DNA of 64,000 bases from Rhodococcus jostii NBRC 16295 (lineage in GTDB: Bacteria; Actinomycetota; Actinomycetes; Mycobacteriales; Mycobacteriaceae): assembly GCF_001894825.1 (NCBI RefSeq), contig NZ_BCWY01000027.1:50250-114249 (forward strand), read 5' to 3'. Below are positions 9,070 through 16,878 of this stretch, piece by piece. A program made the position numbers and the translations under genes. The notes below the pieces were generated by a model. That model was not told the origin of the DNA. It made no database searches and saw nothing but the letters and a program-made list of their open reading frames with translations. Numbering within the stretch: the first letter of the stretch is position 1; each line of letters opens with the position of its first letter.

Positions 9070-11019
9070 CTACCAGATCTTCACGCGCTCGTCCGGGTCG
9101 AGGTACAGTGCGTCGCCGGGCTGGACGTCGAACGCATCGTGGAACGTGTCGAGGTTGCGGACCACACCGTTGCAGCGGAACTCCGGCGGCGAGTGCGGGT
9201 CGACGGCGAGGCGGCGGAGCGCCTCCGCGTCCCGTGCCTTGGTGCGCCACACCTGAGCCCAGCCGAAGAACACCCGCTGGAGACCGCTGAGGCCGTCGAG
9301 GACCTCGGTGTCGGACCCCTCCGTGGCGATCCGGTACGCCGCGATGGCGATGGACAGGCCACCGAGGTCGCCGATGTTCTCACCGATGGTGAACTCGCCG
9401 TTCACGGTGTGGCCGGGCAGCGCTTTCGGCTCGAACGCGTTGTACTGCTCGATCAGCGCCTTCGTCCGCTTGCCGAACTCGGTGCGGTCGTCGTCGGTCC
9501 ACCAGTCGATCATGTTGCCGTCGCCGTCGTACTTCGCACCCTGATCGTCGAAACCGTGCCCGATCTCGTGCCCGATGACGGCACCGATGCCACCGTAGTT
9601 GGCGGCGTCGTCGGCCGCGGCGTCGAAGAACGGCGGCTGCAGAATGGCTGCGGGAAAGACGATTTCGTTCATGCCCGGGTTGTAGTACGCGTTGACCGTC
9701 TGCGGTGTCATGAACCACTCGTCGCGGTCCACGGGGCCACCGAGCTTCGCGAGATCGCGGTCGTACTCCGCGGCGTAACCGCTGCGGTAGTTGCCGACCA
9801 GGTCGTCGTGGGAGATGGTGACGGCCGAGTAGTCACGCCACTTGTCGGGGTAGCCGATCTTCGGCGTGAACTTCTCGAGCTTGCGCAGTGCGGCCTGCCG
9901 GGTCTCCGGGCTCATCCAGTCGAGATCGGAGATGTTGCGCCGGTACGCCTCCTGCAGATTCGCGACGAGTTCCTGCATGCGGGCCTTCGCGTCCGCCGGG
10001 AAGTGCCGCTCGACGTACAGCTTGCCGACGGCCTCGCCCAGCAGGTCCTGCACCAGGGACACGCCACGCTTCCAGCGTTCGCGAATCTCCTCGGCGCCGG
10101 TCAGCGTCTTCCCGTAGAACGCGAAATTCTCCTCCACCAGGGCCTGCGTCAGGTACGGTGCGCGGGACCGGATGACGTTCCACGTGGCCCACGCCTTCCA
10201 GTCGTCGAGGGCTTCGGATGTCCACAGCCCGGTGAGGGTGGTGAGGAAGTCGGGCTGGCGGACCACGATCTCGGCGAACTGCTCGGCGCTGCCACCGAGC
10301 GCGTCGATCCACGACGACCAGTCGAACCCGGCGGGGAGCTGCTCGAGGGTGAGCAGGTTGTAGCTCAGCTCCGCATCGCGACGCTTGACGACGTCCCAAT
10401 GACCTGCCGCGATCTTCGTTTCCAGGTCGAACACCCGCTGCGCGTCGTAGTCGACGCCGGCGAGGGCGAACATCTTCGCGATGTGCGCCACATACGCCTC
10501 GCGGATCTCCGCATAGTCGTCCTGGCGGTAGTACGACTCGTCGGGCAGGCCGATCCCCGACTGGCTGAAGTGGACGAGGTAACGCTCGGAGTTCTTGGCA
10601 TCCGTGTCGACGTAGTGTCCGACGGCCCCGCCGACCCCGGTGCGCTGCTGGCGGCCGAGGACGGCGGCGAGCGCAGACAGGTCGGCGGCCGCAGCCACGT
10701 CGGCGAGTTCCCCCGCGATCGGTGCGAGACCCGCGGCCTCGACGACGCCCGCATCCATGAAGCTGCCGTACAGGTCGCCGATGCGCTGCGCATCGGTCGT
10801 CGGCGCGGCGCCGGAGCCCGCCGCTTCCTCGATGATGTTCTGGACGTCGACCTCGGCCTTGTCATACAGCGTGCGGAACGCGCCGTCGATAGCCCTGTCC
10901 GCGGGAATCTCGTAGTCGTCGATCCACTTGCCGTTCACGTGGACGAACAGGTCGTCCTGGGCGCGGGTGTCGTTGTCGAGGTGAGTGAGGTCGATGCCGG
11001 AGCGCTGAGCCGTGGTCAT
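9070..11019 (-). CDS. zmp1: M13-family zinc metallopeptidase Zmp1 / PepO
   Basis: The 649-residue protein is a neprilysin-like (M13) zinc endopeptidase and resembles M. tuberculosis Zmp1 (663 residues) from its first residues onward (SGIDLTHLD and DDLFVHVNGKW). The zinc site is HEIGH in VIGHEIGHGFDD, the third ligand Glu lies in GENIGDLGG, and the protein ends in the family-typical short segment KIW. No signal peptide is visible. Zmp1-type enzymes are nonetheless found outside the cytoplasm in mycobacteria. The start at 11019 follows AAGGA at 8 bases. An extended frame reaches 11061 but lacks a ribosome site. It is convergent with ugpC and downstream of the dioxygenase gene in the same direction. 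Confidence 0.93.
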   Translation of the reverse strand: MTTAQRSGIDLTHLDNDTRAQDDLFVHVNGKWIDDYEIPADRAIDGAFRTLYDKAEVDVQNIIEEAAGSGAAPTTDAQRIGDLYGSFMDAGVVEAAGLAPIAGELADVAAAADLSALAAVLGRQQRTGVGGAVGHYVDTDAKNSERYLVHFSQSGIGLPDESYYRQDDYAEIREAYVAHIAKMFALAGVDYDAQRVFDLETKIAAGHWDVVKRRDAELSYNLLTLEQLPAGFDWSSWIDALGGSAEQFAEIVVRQPDFLTTLTGLWTSEALDDWKAWATWNVIRSRAPYLTQALVEENFAFYGKTLTGAEEIRERWKRGVSLVQDLLGEAVGKLYVERHFPADAKARMQELVANLQEAYRRNISDLDWMSPETRQAALRKLEKFTPKIGYPDKWRDYSAVTISHDDLVGNYRSGYAAEYDRDLAKLGGPVDRDEWFMTPQTVNAYYNPGMNEIVFPAAILQPPFFDAAADDAANYGGIGAVIGHEIGHGFDDQGAKYDGDGNMIDWWTDDDRTEFGKRTKALIEQYNAFEPKALPGHTVNGEFTIGENIGDLGGLSIAIAAYRIATEGSDTEVLDGLSGLQRVFFGWAQVWRTKARDAEALRRLAVDPHSPPEFRCNGVVRNLDTFHDAFDVQPGDALYLDPDERVKIW

Positions 11020-11095
11020 GCGTTCCATCCTTACACCGTTCCGCGGGGAGCGGTCCACCACTGCGCTCAGGGCGAAACAGACGACCGGTGACCGA

Positions 11096-12088
11096 TCAGA
11101 CGTCGATGCCGAGGTTGATCGCCGCGAGATAGCCGTCCGACTGCTCGGCGACGGTCAGCATGCCGGCGTCGTCGTAGATGCCATCGGTGGCGTTGGTGAC
11201 GTTGTTCTCGCGTCCGGTGTGGTCGGAGTACGGCGCGGTCGCGTACACCTCGTCGAGCAGTGCCTCGTCGAAGAACAGCTGCGTGGTGAGCACCGTCTTC
11301 TTGTCGATGTGCACCTTGAGATGGATATGCGTGGTCCGGCCGGTGTACCAACCGGGGAAGATGGTGGTGAACTGGGCGATGCCGTTCGCGTCCGTGGTCT
11401 GGGCTCCGCGCAGGTAGGTGCCGTCGTCCGTGGTGGTGGCCTCGCTGTCGCCGGAGCTGTAGGACCCGTCGGACGTCTCGCCCGAACCGCCGGACATGTC
11501 GCCACCGGGGCCGCCACCGGGGCCGCCTGCCGGGGGCTGGCCACCGCCGCCCGGGCCGCCGCCACCCGGTCCACCCGCCGGCGGCGCACCGGCGGGCGCT
11601 CCGTTGCCGCCGAGGTCCGCGGCCTTGGACCCCGACTCGAAGCCGGAGTACACACCGCCGGCGTCGCAGTGCCAGATCTCCACGACGGCGTTGCTCACCA
11701 CCGCGGCGGTGCCGTCGGTGGAGCAGTTCGTCAGGTCCTGCACCCGCAGTGCGAGCTGCAGCTTCGTGCCGGGCCGATCTTCCCGGATGTCGCCGCGGAT
11801 GGAGTCGACGTCGAACCAGTACGGTCCCTGCGTCTCCTCGACGGCCATGACGCACTGCGGTGCCTGGTCGAGCAGGGCGGTGACGGCGGCCGTGCCTGTG
11901 GTGGTGCCTGCGGCGGCCGTGCCCGTGGTGGTGCCTGCGGCGGCCGTCGAGGTGGCCGACGACGATGTGTTGCCGCTCCCGTTGCCGGTGCAGGCGGCGA
12001 TGAGCCCACCCAGACTCACCGTGCCGCCGACGGCCAGCGCTCGGCGGCGGCTGATGCGTAGGCGGCTCTTCTCGACGTCTTTGTTCAC
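11096..12088 (-). CDS. Exported intradiol ring-cleavage dioxygenase-like lipoprotein
   Basis: The 330-residue protein has a twin-arginine signal (SRRRALAVGG) followed by a lipobox (LIAAC), so it should be a folded, exported lipoprotein. Residues 38-58 contain a tandem AAAGTTTG repeat. The rest is an intradiol dioxygenase domain: ETQGPYWFDVD, then the iron-ligand region with Y in GTYLRG, Y in FPGWYTGRTT and the HIH pair of THIHLKVH. Between strands lies a Gly/Pro/Ala-rich insertion of about 50 residues. Intradiol enzymes normally act on catechols inside the cell. Secreted relatives in actinobacteria act on aromatic compounds outside it, and a role on lignin-like or environmental phenols is inferred. 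The start is GTG 12088 after GGAGAGG. Confidence 0.85.
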   Translation of the reverse strand: MNKDVEKSRLRISRRRALAVGGTVSLGGLIAACTGNGSGNTSSSATSTAAAGTTTGTAAAGTTTGTAAVTALLDQAPQCVMAVEETQGPYWFDVDSIRGDIREDRPGTKLQLALRVQDLTNCSTDGTAAVVSNAVVEIWHCDAGGVYSGFESGSKAADLGGNGAPAGAPPAGGPGGGGPGGGGQPPAGGPGGGPGGDMSGGSGETSDGSYSSGDSEATTTDDGTYLRGAQTTDANGIAQFTTIFPGWYTGRTTHIHLKVHIDKKTVLTTQLFFDEALLDEVYATAPYSDHTGRENNVTNATDGIYDDAGMLTVAEQSDGYLAAINLGIDV

Positions 12089-12179
12089 AATCGGTACCTC
12101 TCCATGATCGGGCTGTGACCCGATCGTGGCGCACGAACCTGCGCGCAGCGTGCCGTCACGCTGTGAACTTGCTGGGAAC

Positions 12180-12944
12180 TCACCCGCCGATGCGGGCGTG
12201 CATCTCCCAGACGAGGACCTCCGCACCGGAGTGCGAGGAGATCTGCTGGCCGCCGGAGGCGCTCAGCCGGACGGCGTCGCCCTCGTACACGGTGCCGACA
12301 CCCTCCATCTCTGCGGTGCCCTGGGCGACGAAGACGTGGAGGAACGGTGCCTCGGGAAGCGTGACCGGCGTGCCGGGGAAGACCCGTGCGACGTGCAGGG
12401 CCGCGTGCTTGTTGTTGATCCGAATCGCCGAATTGGCCTTGTATTCGGGCATTCCGGACGCTACGGGCACCAGACCGCCCTTGAGGATCTCGTCCTCGAT
12501 CTCGAGTTGTTCGTAACTCGGTGTGAGGCCGGCTTCGTCGGGTACCACCCACATCTGGACGAAATGCACCGGCTCGTGGTGCTGCTCACCGCTCAGACGC
12601 CAGCTGTCGTTCTTCTCGGAATGCATGATGCCCTTGCCTGCGCTCATGCGTTGCGCAAGGCCGGGATAGATGATGCCGGAGTGGCCGATCGAGTCCTGAT
12701 GGACGAGCGAGCCGCGGAGCACCCACGTGACGATCTCCATGTCCTTGTGCGGGTGCGTCTCGAATCCCTGACCCGGGAGCACGGTGTCGTCGTTGTTCAC
12801 GAGGAGTAGCCCGTGGTGCGTGTTGTCGGGGTCGTAGTGCTGGCCGAAGGAGAACGAGTGCTTCGAATCCAACCAGGAAATCTTGGTTTTCAGCCGATCG
12901 CCGGCGCGATGAACATAGACGTGAGGTGTGGTGACTGCTGGCAT
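12180..12944 (-). CDS. Pirin family protein
   Basis: The 254-residue protein is a bicupin of the pirin family. The N-terminal cupin carries the metal-binding segment HPHKDMEIVTWVLRG, where the two His and one Glu are ligands, and the block SAGKGIMHSEKN is also typical. Some bacterial pirins have quercetinase activity and others modulate redox or metabolic enzymes. No specific role can be read here. The ATG start at 12944 follows AAGGAGGA, one of the best ribosome sites in the window. The adjacent dioxygenase gene lies 91 bases downstream in the same direction and could be cotranscribed. Confidence 0.92.
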   Translation of the reverse strand: MPAVTTPHVYVHRAGDRLKTKISWLDSKHSFSFGQHYDPDNTHHGLLLVNNDDTVLPGQGFETHPHKDMEIVTWVLRGSLVHQDSIGHSGIIYPGLAQRMSAGKGIMHSEKNDSWRLSGEQHHEPVHFVQMWVVPDEAGLTPSYEQLEIEDEILKGGLVPVASGMPEYKANSAIRINNKHAALHVARVFPGTPVTLPEAPFLHVFVAQGTAEMEGVGTVYEGDAVRLSASGGQQISSHSGAEVLVWEMHARIGG

Positions 12945-13287
12945 ATCGGTCCTCCTTCGGGTGGTACCCGGTCCAGAGTACGAGGTGCCGGCTGCGTGTA
13001 CTCGCAAGACGGTGTCGATTGTGCATCGAATTCATCGCCCGCTCGATGCGGTGGAAGGGTCCGCTTCGACGGCGAAAAGAGGTTGCGCAGTGTGACATTG
13101 GCGCACGGCGCGCGTGTAAGGCGGTGTTCGGCAAAGGGTTTCGGCAACACCGGAAATTGCATGGAAGACGAGCGTCCAGTTCGCCGCGTCGGGAATGCCC
13201 GCTTCGACCGAACCCGCGGCGTACAGTTCGAATTGTGCGTCCGGAATCGCAGGATTCCGGCACGTCGCACACAGCGGAAGGAGCGTG
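12945..13287. other. 343-base intergenic stretch without a gene
   Basis: Between the divergent pirin and small-protein genes there is no frame with convincing codon bias or family similarity. The stretch is less GC-rich in places than the coding regions. It should hold both promoters, but I do not see a clear operator palindrome or RNA structure. Confidence 0.5.
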
Positions 13288-13467
13288 ATGAAGGCGAATT
13301 CGGATCGACACGATCAGCACCTCCCCGAGCATCAGCGGATCGCAGATCTCGTCGACGACATGGAAGACCGTCTGGCCGCCGAACGCGAGGCGAAGGGAGT
13401 CGCGGGCAACGCGTCCGAGCGCAAGCAGGCGGAACAGGTCGAGCCTGACGACCAGGCTCCCGAGTAG
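13288..13467 (+). CDS. Small charged hypothetical protein
   Basis: This 59-residue protein is predicted from an ATG preceded by GGAAGGAG at 6-7 bases, a strong ribosome site. It is highly charged and probably helical (LPEHQRIADLVDDMEDRLAAERE), with no signal or membrane segment, and its C-terminal half is rich in Glu, Lys and Gln. I do not recognise the family. It stands alone between a 343-base gap and palindrome copy 1, which begins 17 bases after its stop codon. Confidence 0.6.
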   Translation: MKANSDRHDQHLPEHQRIADLVDDMEDRLAAEREAKGVAGNASERKQAEQVEPDDQAPE

Positions 13468-13483
13468 TGCGCCTCCGGCGCCT

Positions 13484-13523
13484 GTGAGTACTTATTAACC
13501 GCGGGCGGTTAATAAGTACTCAC
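13484..13523. repeat. 40-bp palindrome, copy 1 (bidirectional terminator)
   Basis: Perfect 18-bp arms (GTGAGTACTTATTAACCG and its complement) enclose the loop CGGG. It lies between the convergent small-protein gene and the MaoC gene, ending 7 bases before the MaoC stop codon. A GC-rich mini-hairpin, GCGCCTCCGGCGC at 13469-13481, abuts it on the left. The six copies in this window share both sequence and 3'-end location. Confidence 0.9.
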
Positions 13524-13530
13524 GGGGCGG

Positions 13531-14004
13531 TCACTCGAAGAAGCGGTACACGGCCTCGAGGACCACGGCGGGACGCTCGCTGCCCTCGAGTTCGATCTGC
13601 CCGGCGACCGTCACCTGGACACCGCCCTTGGGCAGTTCCTCGACGGACGCCAGCGTGGCGTTGAGCCGGACCCGACCCTCGGCGGGCACGGGGTTGGTGA
13701 ACCGGACCTTGTTCAGTCCGTAGTTGACGGCCATGGTCACGCTGTCGACGGTCAGGACCTCGTCCCACATGGGGATGATCAGCGACAATGTCAGGTAGCC
13801 GTGGGCGATGGGTCCGCCGAACGGGCTCTCAGCCTTGGCGCGTTCGGGGTCGACGTGAATCCACTGGTGGTCGTCGGTGGCGTCGGCGAACGTGTTGATC
13901 CGCTGCTGGGGGATGTCGATCCACGAGCTGGTGCCCAGCGGCTTGCCCTCGAGTGCGGCGAGGTCGGCCAGAGTGGCGACCCGGGTGGTGGTTGCGGTGG
14001 TCAT
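13531..14004 (-). CDS. MaoC-like (R)-specific enoyl-CoA hydratase
   Basis: The 157-residue protein is a single hot-dog-fold MaoC dehydratase, similar in size to mycobacterial HtdZ (Rv0130). The catalytic block FADATDDHQWIHVDPERA carries the D and H of the hydratase 2 motif and is followed by GPIAHGYLTLSLI. It should hydrate a trans-2-enoyl-CoA to the (R)-3-hydroxyacyl-CoA, or the reverse. The ATG start follows AGGAGACC. It is the last gene of the unit SDR, amidohydrolase, MaoC, and it ends at palindrome copy 1. A near-duplicate of the 3' end of the preceding gene separates it from that gene. The role in a CoA-dependent ring or side-chain degradation is inferred from context. Confidence 0.9.
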   Translation of the reverse strand: MTTATTTRVATLADLAALEGKPLGTSSWIDIPQQRINTFADATDDHQWIHVDPERAKAESPFGGPIAHGYLTLSLIIPMWDEVLTVDSVTMAVNYGLNKVRFTNPVPAEGRVRLNATLASVEELPKGGVQVTVAGQIELEGSERPAVVLEAVYRFFE

Positions 14005-14014
14005 GAGGTCTCCT

Positions 14015-14058
14015 GTCAGTGCTTGATAGCGAGAACGTCAGTGCTTGATGTCGAGAAC
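14015..14058. repeat. 22-bp tandem duplication of a gene 3' end
   Basis: Units 14015-14036 and 14037-14058 differ at only two bases. The right unit encodes the last codons and stop of the amidohydrolase gene, and the left unit repeats them just beyond its stop. This looks like a slippage duplication at a 3' end. Confidence 0.8.
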
Positions 14059-14928
14059 GCGGAGGGCGTTCTGCTTGAAGATCAGGGGTGCGACCTCGGG
14101 TTTGATGTCGAGGCCCGCGAAGTCCTTCATCCAGCGGTCGACCTGGATGACGGGGAAGTCGGAGCCGAACAGCACCTTGCCGCGGAGCATGCTGTTGGCG
14201 GCCTTGACCAGCTGCGGCGGGAAGTACTTGGGTGACCACCCGGACAGGTCGATGTACACGTTGGCCTTGTGGGTGGCGATGGAGATCTGCGCGTCGACCC
14301 ACGGCACGGCCGGGTGGGCCATGACGATGGTGAGGTCGGGGAAGTCGGCGGCGACGTCGTCGAGCAGCATCGGGTCGGAGTAGCGCAGTTTGATGCCGTG
14401 CCCGCCGGGTAGTCCGGCGCCGATCCCGGTCTGACCGGTGTGGAACAGAGCCGGGACGCCGGCCTCGGTGATGGCCTCGTAGAGCGGGTAGAAGCGGCGG
14501 TCGTTCGGTTCGAAGCCCTGCATGCTGGGGTGGAACTTGAACCCCTTCACGCCGTATTCGTCGACGAGGCGGTGCACGCGCCGGACGGCGGCCTTGCCCT
14601 GCCAGGGGTCGACGGATCCGAAGGGGATGAGGACGTCGTTGTGGCGGGCGGCGCCCTCGGCGATCTCCTCGACGGAGTTGGCGGCGTGGCCGGTGGCGGC
14701 GCCGGCGTCGACGGTGAACACGACGGCGGCCATGTTCCGGGCCCGGTAGTGGTCGGCGATCGCGTCGATGGTCGGGGTGCGTTCCTCGCCGGATTTGAAG
14801 TACTTCTCCGACGCGGCCATCAGTTCGTCGTCGAGGGACCGGTGCCCGCACCCGTCGATCTCGACGTGGGTGTGGATGTCGATGGCGTCGATCTTGTCGA
14901 AGTCGATGCCGTACTCGTAGCGGCTCAC
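14038..14928 (-). CDS. Amidohydrolase family 2 protein (ACMS decarboxylase-like fold)
   Basis: The 296-residue TIM-barrel metalloenzyme belongs to amidohydrolase_2 (COG2159), which includes aminocarboxymuconate semialdehyde and resorcylate decarboxylases and ring hydrolases. The metal-binding start is IDIHTHVE, the middle His segments are KGFKFHPSMQ, ALFHTGQ and IVMAHPAVPW, and the late catalytic Asp lies in LFGSDFPV. The start is GTG 14928, which overlaps the TGA of the upstream SDR gene in GTGA, so the two are translationally coupled. Non-hydrolytic C-C cleavage (decarboxylation) or hydrolysis of a cyclic intermediate is possible. The substrate is unknown. Confidence 0.85.
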   Translation of the reverse strand: MSRYEYGIDFDKIDAIDIHTHVEIDGCGHRSLDDELMAASEKYFKSGEERTPTIDAIADHYRARNMAAVVFTVDAGAATGHAANSVEEIAEGAARHNDVLIPFGSVDPWQGKAAVRRVHRLVDEYGVKGFKFHPSMQGFEPNDRRFYPLYEAITEAGVPALFHTGQTGIGAGLPGGHGIKLRYSDPMLLDDVAADFPDLTIVMAHPAVPWVDAQISIATHKANVYIDLSGWSPKYFPPQLVKAANSMLRGKVLFGSDFPVIQVDRWMKDFAGLDIKPEVAPLIFKQNALRVLDIKH

Positions 14929-15836
14929 TTCGCCATCAGCTCCTCGGGGAATTCCTCGCCGACGGACTGGACGGCGTCGCCGAATGTGCCAGTCCATTCG
15001 GCGGCGATGTCGTCGGCGGACCAGCCGCTGTCGTGGTACTCGACCGCGGTGAGTTCGGGGTGCGACCACAGCGCGAGGCGGTCCCCGCCGACTGCGAAGG
15101 CCTGCCCGGTGATCTCCGCGGCGGCGTCGGAGGCGAGGAACGAGATGATGCCGGCGGCGTCCTCGGGGGTGCCCATCCCGACCTCGCGACGGATGATCGC
15201 GGGCAGCGGCTCGCCGTTCTTCATGCCCTCGATGTAGGGGGCGAGGAAGGGGACGGTCTCGGTCATCGCGGTCGCGGCGACGGGGCAGACGGCGTTGGCG
15301 GTGATTCCGGCGCGCTGCAGTTCCATCGCCCAGGTGCGGACCATGCCGACGATGCCCGACTTGGCGCCGGAGTAGTTGGTCTGCCCGAAGTTTCCGCGCT
15401 GGCCTGCGGGGGAGCCGATGCAGATGATCCGACCTCCGTCGCCCTGCTCACGGAACTTCAGGACGGCTTCACGGACGCAGGTGAACGTGCCGCGCAGGTG
15501 CACGCCCACGACGGCATCGAAGTCGTCGTCGGTCATCTTCCACAGCACCTTGTCGCGGAGGATGCCGGCGTTGGTGACCATGATGTCGAGGCGACCGAAC
15601 GCCTCGACCGCACCGGCGACCAGCTTCTGGGCCGTCTCGGTGCTGCCGACCGGGGCGACGACGGCGACGGCGCGTCCGCCTGCGGCCGTGATCTCGGCGA
15701 CGGCGGCGTCGGCAGTGGCCTGGTTGACGTCGTTGATCACGACCGCGGCGCCGTGGCGCACCAGGTCCTTGGCGTAGGCGAGCCCGAGGCCCTGCCCGCT
15801 GCCGGTGACGACGGCGACTTTGTTACTGAGGTCCAT
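14925..15836 (-). CDS. Short-chain dehydrogenase/reductase
   Basis: The 303-residue protein is a classical SDR. It has the cofactor motif TGSGQGLG near residue 12, the NAG segment (VTNAGIL) and the catalytic YxxxK as Y-S-G-A-K in NYSGAKSGI. A C-terminal extension of about 50 residues (ALWSHPELTAVEYHDSGWS) follows, found in SDRs of degradation pathways. It should oxidise or reduce a hydroxyl/keto group with NAD(P)H. It is the first gene of the unit that continues to the amidohydrolase and MaoC genes. It starts at ATG 15836 after AGGAGAAT, and its promoter region contains an inverted repeat shared with two other promoters in this region. Confidence 0.9.
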   Translation of the reverse strand: MDLSNKVAVVTGSGQGLGLAYAKDLVRHGAAVVINDVNQATADAAVAEITAAGGRAVAVVAPVGSTETAQKLVAGAVEAFGRLDIMVTNAGILRDKVLWKMTDDDFDAVVGVHLRGTFTCVREAVLKFREQGDGGRIICIGSPAGQRGNFGQTNYSGAKSGIVGMVRTWAMELQRAGITANAVCPVAATAMTETVPFLAPYIEGMKNGEPLPAIIRREVGMGTPEDAAGIISFLASDAAAEITGQAFAVGGDRLALWSHPELTAVEYHDSGWSADDIAAEWTGTFGDAVQSVGEEFPEELMAK

Positions 15837-15883
15837 GTCGTGATTCTCCTAAGCTCGTGTTCGCTGAATCACACGTAATCATT

Positions 15884-15906
15884 GATGATTGAGAATGTCA
15901 ATGATT
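15884..15906. promoter_or_regulatory. Inverted-repeat operator, site A (MarR/SDR divergent promoter)
   Basis: The half-sites GATGATTGA and TCAATGATT are separated by GAATG. The right half and the spacer are identical to the near-perfect site at 26005-26027. It lies between the divergent SDR and MarR genes, 48 bases from the SDR start and 45 from the MarR start, so it could control both. Confidence 0.65.
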
Positions 15907-15950
15907 AAGATCTGCTACTCTACCGACAATCATCAGAAGGGGGTCGTCGC

Positions 15951-16391
15951 ATGGCGGACTCGCAGGCGTTATCGGACGACATCGGGTTCCTGCTCTCGCG
16001 CGTCGGCGGAATGGTGCTGGGCTCGGTCAACAAGGCCCTCGTTCCCACGGGTCTGCGGGTGCGCTCCTACTCGGTCCTGGTTCTCGCCTGCGAACAGGCC
16101 GAGGGCGTCAACCAGCGCGGGGTGGCCGCCACGATGGGGCTCGACCCCAGCCAAATCGTCGGCCTCGTCGACGAACTCGAGGAACGCGGACTCGTCGTGC
16201 GCACCCTCGACCCCTCGGATCGCCGCAACAAGCTGATCGCCGCCACCGAGGAGGGGCATCGGCTCCGCGACGACGCGAAGGCGCGGGTCGACGCCGCGCA
16301 CGGACGCTACTTCGAGGGCATCCCCGAAGCGGTCGTGAATCAGATGCGGGATACGTTGCAGGGCATCGCCTTTCCTGCATCCGCCGAGTAG
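15951..16391 (+). CDS. MarR family transcriptional regulator
   Basis: The 146-residue protein has the MarR winged-helix fold. Helices around residues 40-75 (NQRGVAATMGLDPSQIVGLVDELEERGLV) contain the recognition helix, and the wing has the family-typical VRTLDPSDRRNKL with the D-x-R-D/N-x-R signature. MarR dimers usually repress and are released by a phenolic or CoA-ester ligand. It is divergent from the SDR operon. The intervening region has an inverted repeat that recurs before the acyl-CoA dehydrogenase and the MFS-ligase genes, so it is the likely local regulator of that regulon (inference). ATG start after AAGGGGG. Confidence 0.9.
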   Translation: MADSQALSDDIGFLLSRVGGMVLGSVNKALVPTGLRVRSYSVLVLACEQAEGVNQRGVAATMGLDPSQIVGLVDELEERGLVVRTLDPSDRRNKLIAATEEGHRLRDDAKARVDAAHGRYFEGIPEAVVNQMRDTLQGIAFPASAE

Positions 16392-16395
16392 CGCG

Positions 16396-16872
16396 ATGGC
16401 GGACGTGCTCGCTCCGGTCGCGCCCGGCCTGTCGTTCCTGGCGACGTTCGTCGTGGAGGTGGCCGATCCGGTGGAGATCGGGTCCACACCCGAGGGCGTG
16501 CGTCGCATCATTCCTATCGTCGGTGGACGCGTCGAAGGCCCCGAGTTACGCGGCACCGTGCTCCCGGCCGGAGCGGATTTCCAGTTGCTCAGCTCGGCCA
16601 CGCTCACCGAACTCGAGGCCAAGTACGCCATCGAGACCGACGACGGCGACCGGATCTACGTCACCAACTTCGGGCTGCGCTCGGGCACCGCCGAAGACAT
16701 CGCCAAACTCGTCGGCGGCGAGCCGGTCCCGCCCGAGCGCATCTACTTCCGCTGCACGCCGCGGCTCACCGCCGCCGAGGGCCGATGGGCCTGGTTGCGG
16801 TCGCGGATCCTCGTCGGCACCGGGGAGCGCCTTCCCGGCGAGGTGCGGCTCACGGTGTTCGTGGTGGACTGA
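16396..16872 (+). CDS. DUF3237 family protein
   Basis: The 158-residue protein fits DUF3237 (UPF0311): an N-terminal segment ending in FVVEVADPVEIG, the block RRIIPIVGGRVEGPELRGTVLPAGADFQ, and the C-terminal FRCTPRLTAAEGRWAWLRSRILVGTGER. This is a beta-barrel family of unknown function, often found beside catabolic genes. It starts 4 bases after the MarR stop and ends 6 bases before the LysR start, so the three plus-strand genes are probably one transcript. No function can be assigned. Confidence 0.88.
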   Translation: MADVLAPVAPGLSFLATFVVEVADPVEIGSTPEGVRRIIPIVGGRVEGPELRGTVLPAGADFQLLSSATLTELEAKYAIETDDGDRIYVTNFGLRSGTAEDIAKLVGGEPVPPERIYFRCTPRLTAAEGRWAWLRSRILVGTGERLPGEVRLTVFVVD

Positions 16873-16878
16873 CCGACC

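Noticed and set aside
9139..11091. Plus-strand frame of 650 codons opposite zmp1
   Set aside because: It is the exact antisense of a conserved metallopeptidase and has no motif of its own.
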